A stretch of 15,443 nucleotides of DNA, from contig SXMI01000107.1 in NCBI GenBank assembly GCA_005777415.1, positions 1 to 15,443 of the forward strand, read 5' to 3'. Made by a program: the position numbers and the translations under genes. A model generated the notes under the pieces. That model saw only the letters and a program-made list of their open reading frames with translations, was not told the origin of the DNA and searched no databases. Below are positions 1-5,897 of this stretch, in pieces (positions within the stretch are counted from its first letter, which is position 1; the number at the start of each line of letters is the position of its first letter). Source of the stretch: Actinomycetota bacterium. Lineage in GTDB: Bacteria > Actinomycetota > Acidimicrobiia > Acidimicrobiales > Microtrichaceae.

Positions 1-81
1 GATGACGAGTCCACTGGCGGTGGTCTCCTCGGCCTCGTTCGGGCGGACGACGATGCGGTCCTCGAGGGGTTGCAGCTTCAC
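1..81 (-). CDS. groES: Co-chaperonin GroES (Cpn10), N-terminal fragment cut by the window edge
   Basis: GroES is the heptameric lid of the GroEL folding chamber in the cytoplasm. Only 27 codons are inside the window; they begin VKLQPLEDRIVVRP and run into NEAEETTASGLVI, the unmistakable Cpn10 N-terminus. I chose the GTG at 81 as start because a perfect GGAGG (91-87) sits 5 bases upstream. An in-frame ATG at 93 would add MEAI and would place that GGAGG inside the gene. The gene lies downstream of tsaD and the DUF2332 gene on the same strand, as in other actinobacteria, and groEL usually follows. Two CIRCE-like palindromes upstream indicate heat-shock control by the repressor HrcA. Identity is near certain; nothing can be said about the missing C-terminal part. 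Confidence 0.96.
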   Translation of the reverse strand, partial: MKLQPLEDRIVVRPNEAEETTASGLVI

Positions 82-86
82 AATTG

Positions 87-91
87 CCTCC
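87..91 (-). promoter_or_regulatory. Ribosome binding site of groES
   Basis: A perfect GGAGG lies 5 bases before the GTG at 81. It decides the start: the ATG at 93-91 overlaps this motif and has no comparable site of its own. Confidence 0.8.
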
Positions 92-100
92 ATGGGGCGG

Positions 101-127
101 TTGGCACTCTGACTTGGCGAGTGCCCA
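101..127. promoter_or_regulatory. CIRCE operator 1 (HrcA site) upstream of groES
   Basis: TTGGCACTC (101-109), a 9-base spacer, then GAGTGCCCA (119-127). Eight of nine positions pair as an inverted repeat. The arms match the CIRCE consensus TTAGCACTC-N9-GAGTGCTAA at 8/9 and 7/9 positions, with the exact canonical spacing. It ends 19 bases before the groES start codon, where HrcA binding would block transcription. CIRCE upstream of groES is well established in Firmicutes and Actinobacteria. Confidence 0.85.
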
Positions 128-129
128 AG

Positions 130-156
130 GTAGCACTCGCCCATGGAGACTGCTAG
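130..156. promoter_or_regulatory. CIRCE operator 2, tandem copy upstream of groES
   Basis: GTAGCACTC (130-138), a 9-base spacer, then GACTGCTAG (148-156). Seven of nine positions pair. The arms match the CIRCE consensus at 8/9 and 7/9. Its centre lies 29 bp from the centre of operator 1. On the transcribed strand a -10-like TACCTT (132-127) falls between the two operators, but I see no convincing -35, so the promoter itself is not resolved. Confidence 0.65.
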
Positions 157-201
157 TCGACGCCCCGGGGCGCCCGACCCGGGCCGACCATGGCCCCGGA
201 T

Positions 202-1272
202 TCAGGCCCCGACGGGGTGGATCCACCGACCGTGGAAATCGACCTGGGCCACCAGCCGATCGCCGCCGTCGGGCCAGGTCCGCATCCAGATCGCGGCCCG
301 GGTCCGGTCCCACTCGTCGGGCTCGTAGCGCACCCACGCCAGCGGCTCGCTCGACGTGGCGCGCTCCCCCGCCGCCTCGAGCACCCGGGTCACCCGCCAG
401 CGCTGATCGGTCGGCAGGTACTGCCACACGATCGAGTGCTGTACGAGCGTCGACCCGGACCGCTCGGCGAGGACCGCCGCCAGCGCCTCGCCCGTGTCGT
501 CCACCCGATGCAACTCGGCCGGGACCTCGGCTGCGACCACGATGGCCGCGCGGACCCGGGCCAGGCGCTCGGTCTGGTCCGGCCAGACGAACGACAGCAA
601 CGTCCGGGCACCCTCGGCGCCGGCGGCATCGACCGGGTGCGGGTCCAGCCCCACCCGCCGGTCGATCCGGGGCACCGGCGCGAGCGCACCGACCCGACCC
701 CGCACCTCGGGTGCCAGCCGAACCGGCGAACCCGGTTCACCCAGAACGACCTCACCCAGATCGACCTCGAAGCGATCGAACCGGAGGTTCAACCCGCCGG
801 AGCAACCCAACTCGACCAACGTCACCCCATCGGGGAGCGACGCAGCGGCGGCCGCCAGGGCCAGCCCGGCGGAACGTCCGACCTCGTTCGTCTGCACCTC
901 CCGCCCGAGACCCGCCGAGAGCTCGTCGTGATGGGCGGCGACCAGCGCGCCCCAGGCCCGACCCAGGGACCGGTCGTCGGGCGGAACGGAACCTCCGCAG
1001 CTCGGGAGGACCGCCGCCCACTCCGGCGCGGCGCCGGCCAGCGCGAGTCGGTGCGCTGCACCCAGCAGGCGGAGCGGGCCCGCCTGTCCGAACCGCAACC
1101 CGGCGTGCGTCTCGATCACGTCCCAGGTCGCACCACCGCGCCCACAGTCGTCGGCGAGCAACCGCAGCAAGCGGCCGTAGAGGGGCGAGCCCAGGTCGTC
1201 GCAGGCGACCGCCTGGGTGCGGAGACGTTCCGCCCACTCCGCCGGACCGGCGGGCTCGGCGGTGTCGGTCAC
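202..1272 (-). CDS. DUF2332 family protein (possible SAM-binding fold), function unknown
   Basis: A 356-residue protein of the DUF2332 family, which is common in actinobacteria; no biochemical role is known to me. Family-type motifs are QTNEVGRSA (127-135), ELGCSGGLNL (154-163), LDPHPVD (209-215), LLSFVWPDQTER (225-236) and VQHSIVWQY (277-285). The ELGCSGGLNL loop after a hydrophobic strand resembles the glycine-rich motif I of Rossmann methyltransferases, so S-adenosylmethionine binding is a reasonable guess and no more. There is no signal peptide or membrane segment. The GTG start at 1272 overlaps the tsaD stop by 4 bases (GTGA), so translation is probably coupled to tsaD. GC-rich inverted repeats follow the stop (CGCCCCGGGGCG at 161-172 and GGGCC/GGCCC at 181-196), but without a T-run, so termination there is uncertain. 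Confidence 0.85.
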   Translation of the reverse strand: MTDTAEPAGPAEWAERLRTQAVACDDLGSPLYGRLLRLLADDCGRGGATWDVIETHAGLRFGQAGPLRLLGAAHRLALAGAAPEWAAVLPSCGGSVPPDDRSLGRAWGALVAAHHDELSAGLGREVQTNEVGRSAGLALAAAAASLPDGVTLVELGCSGGLNLRFDRFEVDLGEVVLGEPGSPVRLAPEVRGRVGALAPVPRIDRRVGLDPHPVDAAGAEGARTLLSFVWPDQTERLARVRAAIVVAAEVPAELHRVDDTGEALAAVLAERSGSTLVQHSIVWQYLPTDQRWRVTRVLEAAGERATSSEPLAWVRYEPDEWDRTRAAIWMRTWPDGGDRLVAQVDFHGRWIHPVGA

Positions 1273-2261
1273 GGGACGATCGACAGGCGCTGGTTGGGGT
1301 CCGCCCCGCAGTCGAGCGGCGTCGGACCCTCCCGCTCGAGCCGGTACCAGCCGGCCGCTGCGATCATGGCGGCGTTGTCCGTGCACATCTGGCGGCTGGG
1401 CAGGAACGCGTGGAGGCCGTCCTCGGCGCACGCCCCCAGGAACTGCTCGCGCAGCAGCGAGTTGGCCGCCACGCCGCCGCCCAGTGCGAGCGCCACCGCG
1501 CCCACCTCCCGTGCGGCCCGTCGGGCCTTGGCGACAAGCACGTCGACGACGGCCTGCTGGAAGCTGGCCGCCACGTCCTCGGTCGACACCTGCGGATGCG
1601 AGCGCACGTGGTTGACGACCGAGGTCTTGAGTCCGCTGAACGAGAAGTCGAGCCCGTCGTCGAGCATCGACCGGGGGAACCGGATGGCCTCGGGGTCGCC
1701 CACCATGGCGGCGGCATCGATCGCCGGACCTCCCGGGTAGCCGAGCCCGAGGAACCGGGCCACCTTGTCGAACGCCTCGCCGGCCGCGTCGACGAGCGTC
1801 TGGCCGAGCAGTCGGTACCGGCCGTGCCCCTCGACCAGGACGAGCATGGTGTGACCGCCCGAGACGAGCAGCACCACGAGCGGGAACCGCAGCTCGGGTT
1901 CCTCGAGGAACCCGGCGTACAGGTGGGCCTCGAGGTGGTTGACCGACACGAACGGGACGTCCCAGGCCAGCGCCAGCGCCTTGGCGGCCGAGACCCCGAC
2001 CAGCAGCGCCCCGATCAGACCGGGGCCGGTGGTGGCCGCCACGGCGTCCACATCGGCGCCGTCGATCCCCGCCTCGAGGAGCGCCCGGGCCGTCACCGGG
2101 ATGATCAGCTCGCTGTGCGCCCGGCTGGCGATCTCCGGCACGACACCGCCGTACCGGGCGTGGAGGTCGACCTGCGAGCTGACGACCGACGACATGACCT
2201 GCGTGCCGCCGCGCACGCAGGCCGCTGCGGTCTCGTCGCAGGAGGTCTCGATGCCGAGCAC
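1269..2261 (-). CDS. tsaD: tRNA N6-adenosine threonylcarbamoyltransferase TsaD (Kae1/Gcp)
   Basis: TsaD transfers the threonylcarbamoyl group from threonylcarbamoyl-AMP to A37 of ANN-decoding tRNAs, working with TsaB and TsaE in the cytoplasm. The 330-residue product has the usual length. It shows the ASKHA-fold signatures ETSCDET (5-11), the metal-binding HLEAH (H109 and H113), SGGHT (134-138), DAAGEAFDKVAR (158-169), GYPGG (174-178), GGGVAAN (261-267) and TDNAAM (294-299, with the metal-ligand Asp at 295). The start is GTG at 2261: it puts LGIETSCDET at the expected N-terminus, and no other ATG or GTG is in frame back to the rimI stop 43 bases upstream. The ribosome binding site is weak. 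The stop overlaps the next start. Confidence 0.97.
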   Translation of the reverse strand: MLGIETSCDETAAACVRGGTQVMSSVVSSQVDLHARYGGVVPEIASRAHSELIIPVTARALLEAGIDGADVDAVAATTGPGLIGALLVGVSAAKALALAWDVPFVSVNHLEAHLYAGFLEEPELRFPLVVLLVSGGHTMLVLVEGHGRYRLLGQTLVDAAGEAFDKVARFLGLGYPGGPAIDAAAMVGDPEAIRFPRSMLDDGLDFSFSGLKTSVVNHVRSHPQVSTEDVAASFQQAVVDVLVAKARRAAREVGAVALALGGGVAANSLLREQFLGACAEDGLHAFLPSRQMCTDNAAMIAAAGWYRLEREGPTPLDCGADPNQRLSIVP

Positions 2262-2304
2262 ACCGTGCCCGCGTCGGCCCAGCTGCGGCCACCTGCGTCC
2301 TCGT

Positions 2305-2919
2305 TCACCGCAGCACCCCTTCCGTCGTCGGCTCGCCGTCGTCGTCCGGGTCCCGGACCTCGTGCGCCACGACCAGCGGTGCCGGCAGTTCGGCCCGGAT
2401 CCGGTCGAGGCGGTCGAGCTGGGCCGGCTGGTCCAGATCGTGGAGCCACATGATCAGCGCGTCCTCCCGGTTGTCCCGGTAGTAGGCCCGCCGGATGCCG
2501 CCGGGGGCGAACCCGAACCGTCGGTACAGCTCCTGAGCCGGCCGGTTGGTGATGCGGACCTCGAGCGTGACCGCCGTCAGCGATCGCTCCGCTGCGGCCC
2601 GGAGCTGCACCAGCAGGAGCCGCGTGGCCACGGCGGCCCGGCGCTCGGCCACGTCCACGGAGAGCGTCGTGATGTGCCCCTCGTCGGGGTGGTACATGAG
2701 GCCGCAGTAGCCGACGACGACGTGATCCCGGAGCGCCACCAGGTAGTGGCGGCTGGTCGGCATGCGCAGCTCGTCGCGGAACAGGCGCTCGGACCACGGC
2801 CGCGGGTTGGTGGCCGTCTCCAGGGCGACGACGCCCTGCAGGTGCCGCGGCCGCATGGGCGCCACGACGATCCCGTCGGGCCGGCTCGACGGCATCGGGG
2901 CCGGAGCGGCGGCGCTCAC
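2305..2919 (-). CDS. rimI: GNAT acetyltransferase, RimI-type (ribosomal protein bS18 N-acetyltransferase)
   Basis: Predicted to acetylate the N-terminal alanine of ribosomal protein bS18 with acetyl-CoA; actinobacterial RimI enzymes can accept other N-termini. The GNAT domain spans about residues 17-160. The LEVRITN stretch carries E120, and LYRRFGF carries Y132; these are 12 residues apart, the same spacing as the catalytic Glu103/Tyr115 pair of E. coli RimI. The acetyl-CoA loop, normally Q/R-x-x-G-x-G/A, reads RRAAVA (93-98), with alanine in place of the first glycine. At 204 residues it is about 45-50 longer than the usual RimI, because of a charged C-terminal tail of unknown role. The GTG start overlaps the tsaB stop (GTGA), and the gene sits between tsaB and tsaD, its classic position in actinobacteria. 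Confidence 0.9.
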   Translation of the reverse strand: MSAAAPAPMPSSRPDGIVVAPMRPRHLQGVVALETATNPRPWSERLFRDELRMPTSRHYLVALRDHVVVGYCGLMYHPDEGHITTLSVDVAERRAAVATRLLLVQLRAAAERSLTAVTLEVRITNRPAQELYRRFGFAPGGIRRAYYRDNREDALIMWLHDLDQPAQLDRLDRIRAELPAPLVVAHEVRDPDDDGEPTTEGVLR

Positions 2920-3614
2920 CGGCCGTCCCGGGTCGACCAGTTGATCTCCGCGTCCGGCCGCCGCAGGTAGAGCGGCTCGATCGCATCGGGACGCTCGAAG
3001 TCCTCACGGAGTGCCCGGGCGTGGGCGAGCTCGACGAGCGCCGCCGCCGACGGGTGCGAGTTGCCGGTGTCGACCAGCTCGACCTTGGCCATCCCCTCGA
3101 AGGCCTCCTGGTAGCGCTGCGCGCCGTCACCGACGAGCAGCACCTCCTCGCCGGACGCCAGCAGCTCACTGGCGAGGTCGTCGGGGGAGCCGACCTGGTG
3201 GTCGGTCACCCGCTGCACACCACCGGGCACCTGGCGGTAGCAGGCGTAGTAGAGCTCACCCCGGCGGGCGTCCACGGCGGTGACGATGAGCCGGTTGGAG
3301 AAGCGGACCGGGAACGCCAGCAGGTCCAGGCTGGGCACGCCGATCATGGGCAGCCGGAGCGAGAACGCCAGGGCCTTGGCGGTGGCCACCCCCACCCGCA
3401 GACCGGTGAACAGCCCCGGGCCGACGTCGACGGCGACCAGACCGATCTCGGACAGCTCGACCCGGGCCTGCTCGCAGGCGAACTGGATGCTCGGGACGAG
3501 CTGCTCGGCATGACGCTTGCCCTTCGCCGAGTGCACCGAGGCGAGCACCCCCTCGTGGCCGCCGATGGCGCAGCCGACCTGCATGGTCGCGGTCTCGATG
3601 CCCAGGATCAGCAT
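2916..3614 (-). CDS. tsaB: tRNA threonylcarbamoyladenosine biosynthesis protein TsaB
   Basis: TsaB is the non-catalytic ASKHA-fold partner that binds TsaD and, with TsaE, completes the bacterial t6A machine. The 232-residue product starts MLILGIETAT. It has VGPGLFTGLRVGVATAKALAF (64-84), the conserved TsaB/TsaD-family loop, and DARRGELYYA (115-124), typical of TsaB. It lacks the HxxxH metal site of TsaD, as TsaB should. The ATG at 3614 is chosen because it places ILGIET at the N-terminus; the longer open frame upstream is low-complexity Arg/Gly reading through tsaE. The start overlaps the tsaE stop by 7 bases (ATGCTGA) and the stop overlaps rimI by 4, implying translational coupling along tsaE-tsaB-rimI. 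Confidence 0.95.
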   Translation of the reverse strand: MLILGIETATMQVGCAIGGHEGVLASVHSAKGKRHAEQLVPSIQFACEQARVELSEIGLVAVDVGPGLFTGLRVGVATAKALAFSLRLPMIGVPSLDLLAFPVRFSNRLIVTAVDARRGELYYACYRQVPGGVQRVTDHQVGSPDDLASELLASGEEVLLVGDGAQRYQEAFEGMAKVELVDTGNSHPSAAALVELAHARALREDFERPDAIEPLYLRRPDAEINWSTRDGR

Positions 3615-4141
3615 GCACCCACCCCCGGAGCGGTCCCGCCGCTGGGTGGCTCGGCGACCCACGCGGCGAGTGCCGTGCCGATGGCGCGCACCCGGGCCGA
3701 CCACCGGGACCCGACGGGCAGCAGCTCCACCTCACGGACCTCGGGCGTGTCGATCGAGGCGGTCAGGTGCACCTCGAGGAAGTCGGGTGGGAGCACACCG
3801 GCGATCGTGTCGCCCCACTCGATGAGCGTGACGCCACCGTCGTCGAGCAACTCGTTCAGGCCCAGGTCGAGCGCCTCGTTGACCTGACCCAACCGGTAGA
3901 CGTCCAGGTGGTTGAGGTCGAGTCGGCCCGTGTAGGTCTGGACCAGGGCGAACGTCGGGCTGGTGATCTGCTCGTCCACACCGAGCCCCCGACCGAACCC
4001 CTGGCAGAAGGCGGTCTTGCCGGCACCGAGGTCGCCCACGAGCAGGATCAGGTCACCGGGTCGGGCGAGCTCGGCGAGCGCCGCCGCCAGGTCCCGGGTG
4101 GCGTCGACCGACTCGGTCCGGGCCCGCACGCCGCCGCTCAC
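3608..4141 (-). CDS. tsaE: tRNA threonylcarbamoyladenosine biosynthesis ATPase TsaE
   Basis: TsaE is the P-loop ATPase that drives turnover of the TsaB-TsaD complex in t6A37 formation. The 177-residue product has Walker A GDLGAGKTAF (36-45, Lys42), SPTF (61-64), HLDVYRL (78-84) with the Walker-B-like Asp80, and IEWG (107-110), all standard for the family. It is slightly longer than usual, with a Gly/Pro-rich C-terminal tail. The GTG start at 4141 overlaps the stop of the upstream DNA glycosylase gene by 4 bases (GTGA). An open frame continues further upstream but shows no TsaE homology, so the short form is preferred. tsaE-tsaB-rimI-tsaD in this order is the conserved actinobacterial arrangement. 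Confidence 0.95.
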   Translation of the reverse strand: MSGGVRARTESVDATRDLAAALAELARPGDLILLVGDLGAGKTAFCQGFGRGLGVDEQITSPTFALVQTYTGRLDLNHLDVYRLGQVNEALDLGLNELLDDGGVTLIEWGDTIAGVLPPDFLEVHLTASIDTPEVREVELLPVGSRWSARVRAIGTALAAWVAEPPSGGTAPGVGAC

Positions 4142-4704
4142 GCCGCCGCCCCGCTCAGCAACTGCCCGGCCAGTCCGACGTCGTGGCGGAACCGCTCCAT
4201 GGCCGACGCGCCACCGCGCAGCACCGCCGCGGGGTGCAGGGTCGGCACCAGTCGGGCGGAGCCGAACTCGTAGCTGCGGCCTCGCAGTCGGGTGATGCCC
4301 TCCCGGGTGGCGAGCAGCAGTCGGGACGCGAAGTTGCCGACCGTCAACACGACCGTCGGCGAGACGAGGGCGAGTTGCTCGTCGAGCCACGGGCGGCAGG
4401 CCGCGACCTCGGCGGGACGGGGGTCACGGTTGTCGGGGGGCCGGCACTTGACGACGTTGACGACGAAGCAGTCGTCGTCGACCAGGCCGGTCTCCTCGGC
4501 GACGACCCGGCGCAGGAGCTGCCCGGACCGACCGACGAACGGGCGGCCCGACCGGTCCTCCTGCTCGCCCGGCGCCTCACCCACGATCACGAGCGGCGAG
4601 TCGGGCCGACCGGACCCGAAGACGACCTGGGTCCGGGTGGCCGCGAGCCCACAGCTCGTGCACGACAGGGCACGGACTCGCAGCGCATCGAGGGCCTCGG
4701 ACAC
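4138..4704 (-). CDS. Family 4 uracil-DNA glycosylase (iron-sulfur type)
   Basis: Predicted to cut uracil out of DNA to start base-excision repair, which matters in a GC-rich genome prone to cytosine deamination. The 188-residue protein has the family-4 motif GEAPGEQED (42-50) followed by SGRPFVG (52-58), and the C-terminal motif LHPAAVLR (156-163). Four cysteines at 15, 18, 87 and 103 match the spacing of the 4Fe-4S ligands of thermophilic family-4 enzymes. Family 5 would have a different first motif, so family 4 is favoured. The GTG start at 4704 is the only plausible one; an ATG at 4712 is out of frame. A TACCAT -10 hexamer lies 6 bases before the GTG, suggesting a leaderless mRNA. The gene is coupled to tsaE downstream. 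Confidence 0.93.
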   Translation of the reverse strand: MSEALDALRVRALSCTSCGLAATRTQVVFGSGRPDSPLVIVGEAPGEQEDRSGRPFVGRSGQLLRRVVAEETGLVDDDCFVVNVVKCRPPDNRDPRPAEVAACRPWLDEQLALVSPTVVLTVGNFASRLLLATREGITRLRGRSYEFGSARLVPTLHPAAVLRGGASAMERFRHDVGLAGQLLSGAAA

Positions 4705-4740
4705 GTCCGCATGGTACCCAGCCGCCGTGGCCGGGCCTCA
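4705..4740 (-). promoter_or_regulatory. Candidate leaderless promoter of the udg-tsaEB-rimI-tsaD unit
   Basis: TACCAT (4716-4711) fits the actinobacterial -10 pattern TAnnnT, followed by six bases (GCGGAC) and then the GTG start. Transcription would begin at about the start codon, and there is no Shine-Dalgarno sequence. A weak -35 candidate, TGAGGC (4740-4735), lies 18 bases upstream and overlaps the alr stop. Confidence 0.5.
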
Positions 4741-5835
4741 GCTGGGGTAGGCGCGCGCCATGCGCGATCCGAAGCCCACGAGGATCTCGTAGGGGATCGT
4801 GCCGAGCCGGGCCGCCCACTCCGACGGCGTGACGCACTCGTCGCCCTGCGCTCCGAGCAGCACGACCTCGTCGCCGACCGCGATCGACCCATCACCCGTG
4901 ACGTCGACCATGAGCTGGTCCATGGTGACCACACCGAGGACGGGCCGCCGGCGGTCGCCGACCAGCACCTCACCCCCGGTGAGGCCCAGGTTGCGGGGCA
5001 CCCCGTCGGCGTAACCGACGGGGACCACGGCCACCTCGGTCGGACGGTCGACCACGGTGTGCCAGCCGTAGCTGACCCCCTCCCCGACCGGCACACGATT
5101 CAGGAACGACACCCGGGAGCGGAGCCGCAGTGCGGGGCGCAGGTCGACCGGAGGGCCCAGCGACGTCGGGGGGACGCCGTAGGCCGCCAGTCCGACCCGG
5201 ACCAGGTCGTACCGGGACCGCTCCAGGTGCAGGGCGCCGGCGGAGTTGGCCGCATGGCGCAGACCCGGATCGATGCCGGCGACACGCAGCGCATCGAGCA
5301 CGGCATCGAACCGGTCGAGCTGGAGGGTGTTCTCGGATCGGCCCGGCTCGTCGGCGAGCGCCAGGTGGGTGAAGACCCCACCGAGCACCAGCCCGGCGTC
5401 GAGGACCCGACGGGCCAGATCGAGCGCGGCGTCGGGCGACACCCCGACCCGGTGCATCCCCGTGTCGACCTTCACCTGCACCTGCCAACCCGGCCGGATC
5501 GCAGCCGCCTGGTCGACCCCGGCCGGGGAGTAGAGCGTCGGGGTCAGGTCCGCCTCCGCAGCCAGGCGGAGCTCCGGCTCGGACGGCTCGGACAGGAGCA
5601 GGATCGGCGTGGTGATGCCCGCCGCCCGGAGCTCGGCACCCTCGGCCGCCAGCGCCACCGCCAACCAGTCGGCACCGCCGGCGGCCGCAGCCGTTGCCGC
5701 AGCGGCGGCGCCGTGGCCGTAGCCGTCGGCCTTCACGACCACACACATCCGCGCCGGCGCCACGAGTTCGCCGATCGACGCCACGTTGCGCCGGATCGCG
5801 TCCAGGTCGACGTCGATCAAGGAGGGGCGGGGCAC
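4738..5835 (-). CDS. alr: Alanine racemase
   Basis: A PLP enzyme interconverting L- and D-alanine, which supplies D-Ala for peptidoglycan cross-links. The 365-residue product is full length, with an N-terminal TIM barrel and C-terminal beta domain. The PLP lysine is K35 in VVKADGYGHG; the catalytic tyrosine of the partner subunit is Y256 in GVSYGWHT. Other signatures are KVDTGMHRVG (122-131), HAANSAG (194-200), RVGLAAYG (213-220), GYADGVPR (274-281) and MDQLMVD (305-311). The start is GTG at 5835, giving MPRPSLIDVDLDAIRRN, the expected N-terminus. No ribosome binding site is seen, but a -10 hexamer ends 7 bases before the GTG, so the transcript is probably leaderless. alr upstream of tsaE is conserved in actinobacteria, though here a DNA glycosylase gene lies between them. 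Confidence 0.97.
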   Translation of the reverse strand: MPRPSLIDVDLDAIRRNVASIGELVAPARMCVVVKADGYGHGAAAAATAAAAGGADWLAVALAAEGAELRAAGITTPILLLSEPSEPELRLAAEADLTPTLYSPAGVDQAAAIRPGWQVQVKVDTGMHRVGVSPDAALDLARRVLDAGLVLGGVFTHLALADEPGRSENTLQLDRFDAVLDALRVAGIDPGLRHAANSAGALHLERSRYDLVRVGLAAYGVPPTSLGPPVDLRPALRLRSRVSFLNRVPVGEGVSYGWHTVVDRPTEVAVVPVGYADGVPRNLGLTGGEVLVGDRRRPVLGVVTMDQLMVDVTGDGSIAVGDEVVLLGAQGDECVTPSEWAARLGTIPYEILVGFGSRMARAYPS

Positions 5836-5848
5836 GGTCCGCAGGCTA
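5836..5848 (-). promoter_or_regulatory. Candidate leaderless promoter of alr
   Basis: TAGCCT (5848-5843) matches TAnnnT and is followed by GCGGACC and the GTG at 5835, so the transcript would start at or next to the start codon. No clear -35 is visible at 17-18 bases. The interval between -10 and GTG is nearly the same as that of the udg gene (GCGGAC). Confidence 0.5.
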
Positions 5849-5867
5849 GATGGAGAACCCCGTGTGT

Positions 5868-5897
5868 TCGGTCAGGGCGGGGTCGGTCAGGGCGGGG
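5868..5897. repeat. Perfect 15-bp tandem duplication across the nnr stop codon
   Basis: The unit TCGGTCAGGGCGGGG occurs twice back to back (5868-5882 and 5883-5897) without a mismatch. Because the unit is five codons long and includes the TGA, it places a second in-frame TGA (5874-5872) behind the real nnr stop (5889-5887). It lies just upstream of the alr promoter. Confidence 0.95.

Noticed and set aside
79..93. ATG at 93 as the groES start
   Set aside because: The GGAGG at 91-87 is ideally placed for the GTG at 81, and GroES proteins of this type begin at KLQPLEDRI.
202..2292. A 696-codon minus-strand reading that would extend the DUF2332 protein upstream
   Set aside because: The first half overlaps tsaD in another frame and is low-complexity Arg/Gly. 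The DUF2332 homology starts at the GTG at 1272, which has the same 4-base overlap as other junctions here.
84..2453. A 789-codon open frame on the plus strand
   Set aside because: Antisense to groES upstream DNA, the DUF2332 gene, tsaD and part of rimI. The product is mostly Arg/Pro runs, typical of an off-frame reading in GC-rich DNA.
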